Source: Corynebacterium rhinophilum (lineage in GTDB: Bacteria > Actinomycetota > Actinomycetes > Mycobacteriales > Mycobacteriaceae). Taken from it: a stretch of 20,103 bases of DNA. How positions within the stretch are numbered: the first letter of the stretch is position 1; every line of letters begins with the position of its first letter. The translations under genes and the position numbers were made by a program. This document shows positions 8,143-15,264 of this stretch, piece after piece. A model generated the notes under the pieces. The model saw only the letters and a list, made by a program, of their open reading frames with translations. It had not been told where the DNA came from and ran no database searches. The DNA lies in assembly GCF_030227225.1 (NCBI RefSeq), contig NZ_JASPHQ010000029.1:1-20103 (forward strand). Direction: 5' to 3'.

Positions 8143-8190
8143 GCGGGTTTACAGTGGTGGGGCAAACTGCACTTATTTCAAGGAGGAATA

Positions 8191-8814
8191 ATGACTACCC
8201 CAGTTAAGTTTTGGTTCGATGCTTCCTGCCCGTTCGCATGGGCAACGTCCCGCTAGATCAAAGAGGTAGAAAAGGTCCGCGATATTGCGGTGGAATTCGA
8301 GCCGATGTCCCTGTCGGTGCTTAATGATGGCCGCGATCTTGATCCCGAATACATGGAAATGATGGAGGCCAACTGGGGCCCTGCCCGCGTATTTGCCAAG
8401 GTTAAGACCGAGCAGCCAGAAAAGGTTGATGAGCTTTATACTGCCATGGGCACCCTGATTCACGCCAAGGGTAACGGCGGCAAGAAGGGCGATGGTGGCT
8501 ATGACGAGATCATCGCCCAGGCATTAGAGCAGGTTGGCCTCCCCGCAGACTTTGCAGAGGTGGCCCACACCGAGGAATACGACGAGAAGCTGCGCGAGTA
8601 CCACCACAACGGTATTTCTTCCGTGGGCGATGAGGTAGGAACCCCGGTTATTAAGCTGGGTGATACCGCCTTCTTCGGCCCGGTTATCACCCGCGTTCCC
8701 AAGGGTGAGGAAGCCGGTGAGCTTTTCGATGCCTCCGTGCGCCTGGCTCAGTTCCCTTACTTCTTCGAAATCAAGCGCTCCCGCACGGAGATGCCACAGG
8801 TAGAAGAGGACTAG
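8191..8814 (+). pseudogene. Mycoredoxin-2/Rv2466c-like DsbA-fold thiol oxidoreductase, interrupted by a stop codon
   Basis: An ideal ribosome binding site (AAGGAGG) precedes an ATG at 8191. The frame reads MTTPVKFWFDASCPFAWATSR and then meets TAG (8254-8256, codon 22). The same frame resumes with IKEVEKVRDI and stays open to 8814. Homologues such as M. tuberculosis Rv2466c have Trp in this place (SRW), so one change, TGG to TAG, explains the break. The full frame would give a 207-residue thioredoxin-fold protein with a helical insert, typical of mycothiol-dependent nitroreductase/mycoredoxin-2. The nucleophile region is Cys13-Pro-Phe-Ala16; Rv2466c has CPWC, so the second cysteine is absent. 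Re-initiation at GTG 8290 would give a 174-residue protein without the active site. Either a real loss of function or a sequencing error is possible. Confidence 0.85.
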
Positions 8815-9216
8815 TTATAAGCGCTGCTGGCCTTGCCTGCGGCGTACCGCGGCGGCAAGGCAGCACACCGCGATTACCGGCGTGAGTAAAAACGCCGGTA
8901 CCCCGGCGATATTGATGATGGGCAGGGCCGCCTGAGCCTGGAATTCTGACCAAGCGGCGGCCACCCACGTGGCCCATGATGCCGCGGTGAGCAGGGATAA
9001 AATCCCAATCACCGCGGACAAACCGCCGAGGTGATTTTTCTTTATCACTCTTTGATTCAGCCACCACAGCCCCAGTACTAGGTGGGAGACTGTGAAAAGT
9101 GCGGTATGAATAAGCGGCACGAGGTAGTTCTTATTGGTTAAGAAAATATTCGCCGCAAATAACACCACCGCGATAGCAAGGATGCTGCCGTAGAGTGCGA
9201 GGACGCGAGGGTTCAT
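8815..9216 (-). CDS. Small integral membrane protein, four predicted helices
   Basis: The 133-residue protein has hydrophobic stretches at about residues 4-24, 28-50, 60-85 and 95-122, separated by short charged loops (NQRVIKKNH) with a basic tail (RRRQGQQ). I do not recognise a named family. An ATG further upstream at 9240 is possible, but the ATG at 9216 is preceded by AAAGG at 8 nt, which I prefer. Its stop codon directly abuts that of the convergent thiol-protein pseudogene with no spacer. Confidence 0.75.
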   Translation of the reverse strand: MNPRVLALYGSILAIAVVLFAANIFLTNKNYLVPLIHTALFTVSHLVLGLWWLNQRVIKKNHLGGLSAVIGILSLLTAASWATWVAAAWSEFQAQAALPIINIAGVPAFLLTPVIAVCCLAAAVRRRQGQQRL

Positions 9217-9323
9217 TTTTATCGCCTTTCTGTGCAGCACGTAATCTGCGCTTTAGCCTAACAGCGCCGGGCTATGAGCGAAATAGGTTATGCAAAGTGG
9301 TGCCTAGAAGGCGGCGGTGCCGG

Positions 9324-9329
9324 TACTGT
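9324..9329 (+). promoter_or_regulatory. Possible -10 box for rpiB, leaderless arrangement
   Basis: TACTGT ends 7 nt before the rpiB ATG at 9337, so transcription could begin at the start codon. AGGGG lies only 2 nt before the ATG, too close for an ordinary ribosome binding site. There is no good -35. Confidence 0.35.
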
Positions 9330-9336
9330 AGGGGTT

Positions 9337-9816
9337 ATGCGCGTATATCTTGGAGCTGACCACGCAGGTTTTGAGACTAAAAACCTGATTTCTGAACACC
9401 TCACCAAACAAGGCCATGACGTTATCGACTGCGGCGCTCATACCTATGACGCCGAGGATGACTACCCCGCATTCTGCATTGAAGCGGCCCTATGCACCGT
9501 CAACGATCCAGGTTCTCTGGGAATCGTGCTGGGCGGATCCGGAAATGGCGAGCAGATTGCCGCCAATAAGGTCAAGGGCGCGCGCTGCGCGCTGGCATGG
9601 TCGCCAGAAACCGCGCGCCTGGCCCGCGAGCACAATAATGCACAGCTCATCGGCATCGGCGGGCGCATGCACTCGCAAGAAGAGGCCCTAGAAATCGTGG
9701 ATGCCTTCTTGGATCAAGAATGGTCCCGCGCCGAGCGCCACCAGCGCCGCATCGATATCCTCGCAGAATACGAGCGCACCAATATCCCACCCGAGCTGCC
9801 TAAGGACCCGCGCTAA
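9337..9816 (+). CDS. rpiB: Ribose-5-phosphate isomerase B
   Basis: The 159-residue protein is of the RpiB/LacA/LacB family. It interconverts ribose 5-phosphate and ribulose 5-phosphate in the pentose phosphate pathway, in the cytosol. Asp8-His9 in GADHAG, the anion-hole loop GGSGNGEQIAANK with Glu72 (the acidic base used by the mycobacterial enzyme in place of cysteine), and His99-Asn100 in REHNNAQ are all present. The frame is open further upstream to 9274, but family length and the conserved MRVYLGADHAG start favour 9337. A clear rho-independent terminator follows. Its place between an Rv2466c-like gene and tig matches the conserved actinobacterial order. Confidence 0.94.
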   Translation: MRVYLGADHAGFETKNLISEHLTKQGHDVIDCGAHTYDAEDDYPAFCIEAALCTVNDPGSLGIVLGGSGNGEQIAANKVKGARCALAWSPETARLAREHNNAQLIGIGGRMHSQEEALEIVDAFLDQEWSRAERHQRRIDILAEYERTNIPPELPKDPR

Positions 9817-9847
9817 AGCCGCCAAGTTCCTCGCACAGACATAAATG

Positions 9848-9882
9848 AACGCCGCGGGCCATTGTGGCCACGCGGCGTTTTA
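9848..9882 (+). terminator. rpiB terminator
   Basis: Perfect arms AACGCCGCG (9848-9856) and CGCGGCGTT (9871-9879), extended by an inner GGCC/GGCC pairing around loop ATTGT, are followed by TTTAT. The site lies 32 nt past the rpiB stop. Confidence 0.85.
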
Positions 9883-9904
9883 TGTGGTGATTATACCGAG
9901 CACA

Positions 9905-10855
<951 letters not shown>

Positions 10856-10873
10856 CTAAGAAACCGGCGAAGC

Positions 10874-11101
10874 CTAACGGCGGAGCTGTGCCGGTGACCC
10901 CGGCCGGGCCGCATGCCAGCGCTTAATATCCTCAGCAAGCCACAGTCGCGTGCGACCCAAAATCGTGGCCACATGCTCAGGGGTGCGGTGATTGGCTGAA
11001 TAATTGCGCCAGGTCGCGTAGCTCACGCCGATATGGGCGGCGCAATCCGAGCCAGTCCACAACTCATCGCCGGTATCAACGTCAATGATTTTAGGCTGCA
11101 C
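10874..11101 (-). CDS. Small excisionase/MerR-like helix-turn-helix DNA-binding protein
   Basis: The 75-residue protein has the layout of AlpA/Xis-type winged-helix proteins. The helix-turn-helix is at about 16-35 (TGSDCAAHIGVSYATWRNYS), then a wing region with Pro and the LGRTRLWLAEDIKRWHAARPG ending common to phage and actinobacterial excisionase-like proteins. Initiation is at GTG 11101, with AGAGAGG 7 nt upstream. The start overlaps the end of the upstream 49-aa ORF by 11 nt, so translation is probably coupled. It could be an autoregulator acting on the palindrome at 11469-11488, or the directionality factor of a lost integrative element. Both roles are inferred. No integrase is present in the window. 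Confidence 0.75.
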   Translation of the reverse strand: MQPKIIDVDTGDELWTGSDCAAHIGVSYATWRNYSANHRTPEHVATILGRTRLWLAEDIKRWHAARPGSPAQLRR

Positions 11102-11240
11102 GATTTTCCCTCTCTAGCCATTCCTCACGGGTGTCCAGAGCGAGGCATACGGCCGTTGCTACTAGCGCTGTGGTGGTGGCCCATGCTGGAGCCTTAGTGA
11201 TGATGAATGATGCACTAATAAGTGCGGTTATGATTGTCAT
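11091..11240 (-). CDS. 49-aa membrane microprotein
   Basis: ATG at 11240 is preceded by GAAAGGG at 8 nt and reads 49 residues to TAA at 11091-11093. The first two thirds are hydrophobic, with two short segments at about 2-15 and 19-35 around Lys16-Ala-Pro. The last 14 residues are strongly charged (DTREEWLERENR). That suggests a small membrane protein with a cytosolic tail. The codon pattern, ribosome binding site and 11-nt overlap with the downstream HTH gene support it as real. I recognise no family. It is too short for standard ORF thresholds. Confidence 0.55.
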   Translation of the reverse strand: MTIITALISASFIITKAPAWATTTALVATAVCLALDTREEWLERENRAA

Positions 11241-11272
11241 CGTGTGAGCCCTTTCTGTAGTGTGAGGGGGCG

Positions 11273-11305
11273 CCCCGGCTGGATAATAGGAGTATCCTGC
11301 CGGGG
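11273..11305. repeat. Stable hairpin between the 26-aa and 49-aa ORFs
   Basis: CCCCGGC-T-GGATA (11273-11285) pairs with TATCC-T-GCCGGGG (11293-11305): 12 pairs with one T/T mismatch and a 7-nt loop. It lies in the 93-nt gap between two minus-strand microgenes. No T-run follows on the minus strand, so simple termination there is doubtful. RNA processing or attenuation within the operon is possible. On the plus strand it is followed by AGTTTCTATT. Confidence 0.6.
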
Positions 11306-11333
11306 AGTTTCTATTCCCGCTTGCGGCTTGAGT

Positions 11334-11414
11334 TCAGAGGGTGTTTGAAGAAATATTCCCTAGTTTTAGCAGTGCCAGCCAGATGGCTGCCAGGGAGCCG
11401 AATATTTCAAGCAT
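11334..11414 (-). CDS. 26-aa hydrophobic peptide
   Basis: ATG at 11414 with a strong ribosome binding site (GAGAGGGG, 5 nt spacing) opens a 26-codon frame ending in TGA at 11334-11336. The peptide starts MLEIFGSLAAIWLALLKLG and has a polar end rich in Asn and Ser. It could form one transmembrane helix. It is the first gene after the promoter/operator at 11466-11494. Size and character recall single-helix toxins of type I systems or small phage membrane peptides, but homology is not established. An in-frame GTG lies two codons upstream. Confidence 0.5.
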   Translation of the reverse strand: MLEIFGSLAAIWLALLKLGNISSNTL

Positions 11415-11465
11415 TTTCACCCCTCTCTTCAGTTTTCGTAAGTGCCTTGAGGCCTTAAATTTACT

Positions 11466-11494
11466 AGTATAACACATTAATGCGTTATTGGAAA
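11466..11494 (-). promoter_or_regulatory. Promoter with embedded palindromic operator for the microprotein operon
   Basis: On the minus strand -35 TTTCCA (11489-11494) and -10 TATACT (11466-11471) have the ideal 17-nt spacing. The spacer and its edges form the palindrome ATAACACATTAATGCGTTAT (11469-11488), with one mismatched pair in 20 bp. A protein bound there would block RNA polymerase, so the operon is probably under tight repression. The HTH protein encoded in the operon is the obvious candidate. Confidence 0.65.
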
Positions 11495-11618
11495 ACTGGA
11501 AGAATGAACATTTTAAGAATATTTACCAAAACGTAACCCAAGCCCACACCACACAAGCCGGATGGGGGCACCCGCCGTGCTCGCACTCTGGAAGGAACTA
11601 TAACCAAAGCTAAAACTA

Positions 11619-11657
11619 TTTAAACCCCCACAGACGATATAGTCCGTGGGGTTTAAA
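11619..11657 (-). terminator. Terminator downstream of tRNA-Gly
   Basis: TTTAAACCCCCACAGAC (11619-11635) and GTCCGTGGGGTTTAAA (11642-11657) form a long stem with one bulge and one mismatch around a short AT loop. On the minus strand the hairpin is followed by TAGTTTT. It lies about 85 nt past the tRNA-Gly 3' end. The rest of the 11495-11739 stretch shows no gene I can support. Confidence 0.6.
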
Positions 11658-11739
11658 CATGCCAACTAAAATGGTTCTACCAATGGTTCCACTTACCGCC
11701 AATAACCAGCTACAATAGTCAATTATTGCAGTACAAACA

Positions 11740-11814
11740 TGGAGGGAATGACGGGAATCGAACCCGCGTCTTCAGCTTGGAAGGCTGAGGTATTAGCCAC
11801 TATACGACATTCCC
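11740..11814 (-). tRNA. tRNA-Gly (anticodon TCC)
   Basis: The minus strand folds into a cloverleaf. The acceptor stem is GGGAATG (11808-11814) with CATTCCC (11744-11750). The D stem is GTAT/ATAC, the anticodon stem TCAGC/GCTGA with loop CTTCCAA (anticodon TCC), and the T arm is GCGGG-TTCGATT-CCCGT. The discriminator base is T, and CCA is encoded at 11740-11742. The 3' end points towards the excisionase-like operon, the usual side for integrated elements. Confidence 0.95.
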
Positions 11815-11836
11815 ACAGCGTTACCTTGAACGCTGT
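11815..11836. repeat. Hairpin abutting the tRNA-Gly 5' end
   Basis: ACAGCGTT (11815-11822) and AACGCTGT (11829-11836) are perfect complements around 6 nt. The hairpin touches the first base of tRNA-Gly, so it would form in the precursor's 5' leader. A -10-like TAAAGT (11842-11847, minus) lies just upstream. Confidence 0.5.
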
Positions 11837-11935
11837 CGGCTACTTTAGCGCATCAGCGCCCCAAAACGAAAATAGGGAACACACGCAGTGGATAGGCCGT
11901 TAAAATAGATAGAACCAATTCCAGCAAAGAAAGCG

Positions 11936-12784
11936 ATGATTGTTGTGGAACTCCTACTTCTTGTAGTCGTACTCGGTGGTGGCGCGTGGTATCTATCCTC
12001 GCGCAGCTCAAAAAAGAACCGGGAGGAGCGAGAGGCGCAGCAGTTAGCGGATGCCCAAGCGGATGCGCGTCGCTGGATTGAGCGCCTAGGCGGCCAGGTC
12101 ATGCAGATCTCCGGCACGGATACCGCCTCGCAGCAGGCAATGGCGGACGCATCAGAACGTTTTACCGCGGCTAATTCCGCTATTTCGCAGGCCACCACGG
12201 TCAAGCAAGCCAATTTGGCCCGCGAATCGGCGCTTGAAGGTATGCATTACGTCAATGCCGCTCGCGAGATTATGGACATGAATCCGGGCCCGGAATTGCC
12301 GCCGCTGGAGGGGCAGCGCGCCGCGGGCAAGGTCACCGAGAAGCGCACGGTGGATGCGAATGGCGAGCAGCTGACTGCGTCTCCGTACGCCTCTGAGGAA
12401 ACCCCGAACTATTACCCCGGCGGAACCGTGGCTGGGCGCCCCGTTCCGGCCGGTTGGTACTCCCGCCCTTGGTGGGCGGATGCCCTGCAAACGGGCGTGT
12501 GGATGATGGGTTATTCCATAATGTTTAACGCCATGTTTGCCGGCATGTCCGGCGTGGGCTATTCCGCAGCCGCCGCAGAAAACGGCGACTGGGGCGGCGC
12601 CGAGGGTGGCGAAGGAATGGACGGAGCCGACGGCGGCGGAGATGCCGGAGACGCCGGGGACGCCGGCGATATGGGCGGCGATGCCGGAGGGGGAGACGCC
12701 GGTGACGGTGGCGGCTTCTTCGACGGATTATCTGATGGTGATGGCGGCGGATTCTTTGATGGTATGTTTGATTTCGATTTCTAA
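11936..12784 (+). CDS. DUF1542-like membrane-anchored protein with Gly/Asp-rich tail
   Basis: The 282-residue protein has an N-terminal hydrophobic segment (3-20) followed by SSRSSKKNREER, so it is probably a membrane anchor with the rest cytosolic or a signal anchor. Residues 28-115 are helical and Ala/Gln/Glu-rich, as in the corynebacterial DUF1542 proteins encoded beside tig. A Pro/Trp-rich middle (RPVPAGWYSRPWWADAL) and a second hydrophobic stretch (189-214) follow. From residue 220 the protein is almost only Gly, Asp and Ala, ending in two GGGFFDG repeats and an acidic, Phe-rich end. Function is unknown. A possible -10 TAAAAT is at 11901-11906; the ribosome binding site is weak (AAAGAAAG). 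Confidence 0.85.
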   Translation: MIVVELLLLVVVLGGGAWYLSSRSSKKNREEREAQQLADAQADARRWIERLGGQVMQISGTDTASQQAMADASERFTAANSAISQATTVKQANLARESALEGMHYVNAAREIMDMNPGPELPPLEGQRAAGKVTEKRTVDANGEQLTASPYASEETPNYYPGGTVAGRPVPAGWYSRPWWADALQTGVWMMGYSIMFNAMFAGMSGVGYSAAAAENGDWGGAEGGEGMDGADGGGDAGDAGDAGDMGGDAGGGDAGDGGGFFDGLSDGDGGGFFDGMFDFDF

Positions 12785-12918
12785 GTCCAGCTTCCGGAAA
12801 ATATGCCGTTAACCTGCGGCTACGCCCTTAACAGGGGGCTGATTTAGGAGATTTAAAACCAACACGCTAAACTGGCTCAGGTATGCAACGCAGCCAAGGC
12901 AACTTGGTGGCCTACATA

Positions 12919-12992
12919 CGGGGCGTGGCGCAGTTTGGTAGCGCACCTGCTTTGGGAGCAGGGGGTCGCAGGTTCAAATCCTGTCGCCCCGA
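12919..12992 (+). tRNA. tRNA-Pro (anticodon TGG)
   Basis: The acceptor stem CGGGGCG (12919-12925) pairs with CGCCCCG (12985-12991). The anticodon arm CCTGC-TTTGGGA-GCAGG gives TGG, and the T arm contains GGTTCAAATCC. The discriminator is A (12992), and CCA is not encoded. A -10-like TAAACT (12868-12873) and a small hairpin CCAAG/CTTGG (12894-12907) lie upstream. Confidence 0.96.
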
Positions 12993-12997
12993 CGTAT

Positions 12998-13047
12998 GGG
13001 GGTCTGAAAATGCCCTAATAAGGTTTTTCAGACCCCCTTTAATTTTT
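12998..13047 (+). terminator. tRNA-Pro terminator
   Basis: GGGGGTCTGAAAA (12998-13010) pairs perfectly with TTTTCAGACCCCC (13025-13037) around a 14-nt loop. The stem is followed by TTTAATTTTT. It begins 5 nt after the tRNA and separates it from tig. Confidence 0.92.
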
Positions 13048-13086
13048 ATGTACGTAGAAAAACAATGAAGCCAGGGAGATTCACTC

Positions 13087-14442
13087 GTGAAGACCACCGT
13101 AGACAAGCTGAGCGATACCCGCGTTAAGCTCACCGTCAACGTTCCGTTTGCGGAGCTGGACCAGGAAATCGATCAAGCTTACGCGGCAATCGCGCAGCAG
13201 GTTTCTATTCCAGGTTTCCGTAAGGGCAAGGCCCCGCGCCAGCTGATCGACGCTCGCTTCGGCCGCGGCCCGATTCTGGAGCAGGTCGTCAATGACATGC
13301 TGCCTTCCCGCTACGAGCAGGCTGTTCAGTCGGAAGACCTGAAGGTCATCGGCCAGCCGGACGTGGACATTTCCAAGATCGAGGACAAGGACTTCGTCGA
13401 GTTTACCGCCGAGGTTGATGTTCGCCCTGAGTTCGAGGTTCCGGACTTCTCTGAAATCTCCGTCACCGTCCCTGCCATCAAGGCCGGCGAAGAAGACGTG
13501 GACAAGGCCCTCGAGGATCTTGCAGAGCGCTTCGGTGAGCTGAAGGACACCAAGCGCAAGATGAAGACCGGTGACTACGCCATCATCGACATCACCGCCG
13601 AGGTAGACGGTGAGAAGATCGAAGATGCTTCCACCGAAGGCCTGTCCTACTCCATCGGTGATGACAACCTCATCAAGGGTCTGGACACCGCACTGCGCGG
13701 CATGAAGACCGGTGAGGATAACGAGTTCACCTCCACCATTCAGTCCGGTGAGCACAAGGACGAAGAGGCTACCTTCAAGGTCCACGTGCAGCAGACCAAG
13801 GAGCGCAAGCTGCCGGACATGGATGATGAGTTCGCCCAGATGGCCTCTGAGTACGACACGCTCGAGGAGCTGCGCGAAGCTACCAAGACCGAGGTCGAGG
13901 AGTCCAAGAAGGCTGAGCAGGCCGGCCAGATCCGCGATGAGGTTCTGAAGGCTGCGCTTGCCGATGTCGACTTTGAACTGCCTCAGTCCGTCGTCGACGA
14001 GCAGGCTCACGCTCAGCTGCACCAGATCTTGGGCCAGCTGGCACACGATGAGAAGGCACTGGCACAGCTGCTCGAGGCACAGGGCACCTCCCGCGAAGAG
14101 TTTGATAAGCAGACCCGCGAGCAGGCTGAAGAGTCCGTGCGCACGCAGATCTTCTTGGATGCCGTGGCAGAAAAGGAAGAGCCGGAAGTTTCCCAGCAGG
14201 AACTCTCGGATCACATTCTGTTCACCGCTCAGTCCTACGGCATGGACCCGAACCAGTTCATTCAGCAGCTGCAGTCCAACGGCCAGATTGCCAACCTGTT
14301 CTCTGACGTTCGCCGTGGCAAGGCACTGGCTGCCGCCATTTGCCGTACCACCGTCAAGGACGAAGAGGGCAACGACGTTGACGTTGAGCAGTACTTCGGT
14401 GAAGCAGAAGAAGACGAAAACGAAGCTACCGACGCGGAGTAA
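13087..14442 (+). CDS. tig: Trigger factor, ribosome-associated peptidyl-prolyl isomerase and chaperone
   Basis: The 451-residue protein has the full three-domain layout. The N-terminal ribosome-binding domain carries the signature GFRKGKAP at 43-50. An FKBP-like PPIase domain lies at roughly 160-245 ([14 protein letters not shown] onwards, [15 protein letters not shown]). A helical C-terminal chaperone domain follows, with a strongly acidic tail. It binds nascent chains at the ribosome exit. The start is GTG at 13087, with GGGAGA 7 nt upstream. It lies directly before clpP1-clpP2, as in other actinobacteria, but the terminator at 14455-14505 and a separate promoter region split the units. 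Confidence 0.97.
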   Translation: MKTTVDKLSDTRVKLTVNVPFAELDQEIDQAYAAIAQQVSIPGFRKGKAPRQLIDARFGRGPILEQVVNDMLPSRYEQAVQSEDLKVIGQPDVDISKIEDKDFVEFTAEVDVRPEFEVPDFSEISVTVPAIKAGEEDVDKALEDLAERFGELKDTKRKMKTGDYAIIDITAEVDGEKIEDASTEGLSYSIGDDNLIKGLDTALRGMKTGEDNEFTSTIQSGEHKDEEATFKVHVQQTKERKLPDMDDEFAQMASEYDTLEELREATKTEVEESKKAEQAGQIRDEVLKAALADVDFELPQSVVDEQAHAQLHQILGQLAHDEKALAQLLEAQGTSREEFDKQTREQAEESVRTQIFLDAVAEKEEPEVSQQELSDHILFTAQSYGMDPNQFIQQLQSNGQIANLFSDVRRGKALAAAICRTTVKDEEGNDVDVEQYFGEAEEDENEATDAE

Positions 14443-14454
14443 ATCCTCTTCTTA

Positions 14455-14505
14455 AAGCCCAGCTTGGCTCCTCGCATACACGAGGAAGTCTGGCTGGGCT
14501 TTTCT
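14455..14505 (+). terminator. tig terminator
   Basis: Outer arms AAGCCCAGC (14455-14463) and GCTGGGCTT (14493-14501) and inner arms TCCTCG/CGAGGA form a long hairpin followed by TTCTC. It begins 12 nt after the tig stop. Confidence 0.85.
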
Positions 14506-14544
14506 CATCGCCGGGTCGAAAATGCAGACAAAGATCGGTGCAAA

Positions 14545-14555
14545 CGCTGATAGCG
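14545..14555 (+). promoter_or_regulatory. ClgR-type operator upstream of clpP1-clpP2
   Basis: CGCTGATAGCG fits the core of the ClgR site described in C. glutamicum (CGCYNANRGCG) at every defined position and is followed by AAC. ClgR activates clpP1P2, clpC and related protein-quality genes under stress. The site lies about 80 nt before the clpP1 start, upstream of the likely promoter. It is the best-supported regulator assignment in the window. Confidence 0.75.
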
Positions 14556-14575
14556 AACAGACCCCACAATTATCG

Positions 14576-14593
14576 CCACATTAAGTAATGTGG
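14576..14593. promoter_or_regulatory. Perfect palindrome in the clpP1 promoter/leader
   Basis: CCACATTA (14576-14583) and TAATGTGG (14586-14593) are perfect complements around AG. A -10-like TAATGT lies within the right arm (14586-14591). A second regulator may therefore act here in addition to ClgR, or the leader RNA may fold. No consensus is recognised. Confidence 0.45.
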
Positions 14594-14632
14594 TGGCATT
14601 AGAGATTAACCGTCCTCAAGGAGACTTTTCGA

Positions 14633-15244
14633 ATGTCTAAGAAATCTGACCAGCTTCAGATGACCACCCCAGCAGGCTCCGGCCTGAACTTGGGTGACAG
14701 CGTCTACGAGCGCCTGTTGCACGAGCGCATTATCTTTTTGGGCACCCAGGTAGACGATGAAATTGCCAATAAGTTGTGCGCACAGATCCTGCTGCTTTCC
14801 GCAGAGGATCCCACGCGCGATATTTCGCTCTACATCAATTCCCCGGGTGGCTCCGTGACCGCGGGCATGGCAATTTATGACACGATGAAGTACTCGCCCT
14901 GCGATATTTCCACCTACGGCATGGGCTTGGCTGCTTCCATGGGCCAGTTCCTGCTCTCCGGTGGTACGAAGGGCAAGCGCTATGCGCTGCCGCACGCTCG
15001 CATCATGATGCACCAGCCTTCCGCTGGTGTCGGCGGTACCGCAGCCGATATCGCCATCCAGGCGGAGCAATTCGCCCAGACCAAGCGCGAGATGGCTGAG
15101 CTCATTGCAGAGCACACCGGCCAAACCTTCGAGCAGATCACCAAGGACTCTGACCGCGACCGCTGGATGACCGCGCAGCAAGCCAAGGACTACGGCATTG
15201 TTGACCACGTCATCGAGTCCGTGAACGGCCCACTGAGCAACTAG
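14633..15244 (+). CDS. clpP1: ATP-dependent Clp protease proteolytic subunit 1
   Basis: The 203-residue ClpP has the serine protease triad Ser102 (GLAASMGQ), His127 (RIMMHQP) and Asp176 (DRDRW). It also has the oxyanion-loop INSPGGSV. It forms a mixed tetradecamer with ClpP2 and degrades substrates unfolded by ClpX or ClpC. The ATG at 14633 has AAGGAG 9 nt upstream. It is the first gene of the clpP1-clpP2 operon with a 20-nt gap to clpP2, and a ClgR-type site precedes it. [16 protein letters not shown] and the HQPSAGVGG stretch mark it as the ClpP1 paralogue. Confidence 0.96.
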   Translation: MSKKSDQLQMTTPAGSGLNLGDSVYERLLHERIIFLGTQVDDEIANKLCAQILLLSAEDPTRDISLYINSPGGSVTAGMAIYDTMKYSPCDISTYGMGLAASMGQFLLSGGTKGKRYALPHARIMMHQPSAGVGGTAADIAIQAEQFAQTKREMAELIAEHTGQTFEQITKDSDRDRWMTAQQAKDYGIVDHVIESVNGPLSN

Positions 15245-15264
15245 GGAATAAGGAGAAAATCATT

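Noticed and set aside
9274..9336. 21-residue extension of RpiB
   Set aside because: The family begins at the MRVYLGADHAG methionine, and the extension has no ribosome binding site.
11504..11536. 10-codon plus-strand frame starting at ATG 11504
   Set aside because: Too short, with only a weak GGAAG upstream and no supporting context.
11495..11739. att-site duplication of the tRNA-Gly 3' end
   Set aside because: I looked for a second copy of the tRNA 3' segment on the operon side and found none, so no integrated-element boundary is claimed.
13081..14214. Long antisense frame (377 codons) opposite tig
   Set aside because: It mirrors the codon structure of tig. Its Leu/Val-rich translation resembles no known protein, and tig is certain on the other strand.
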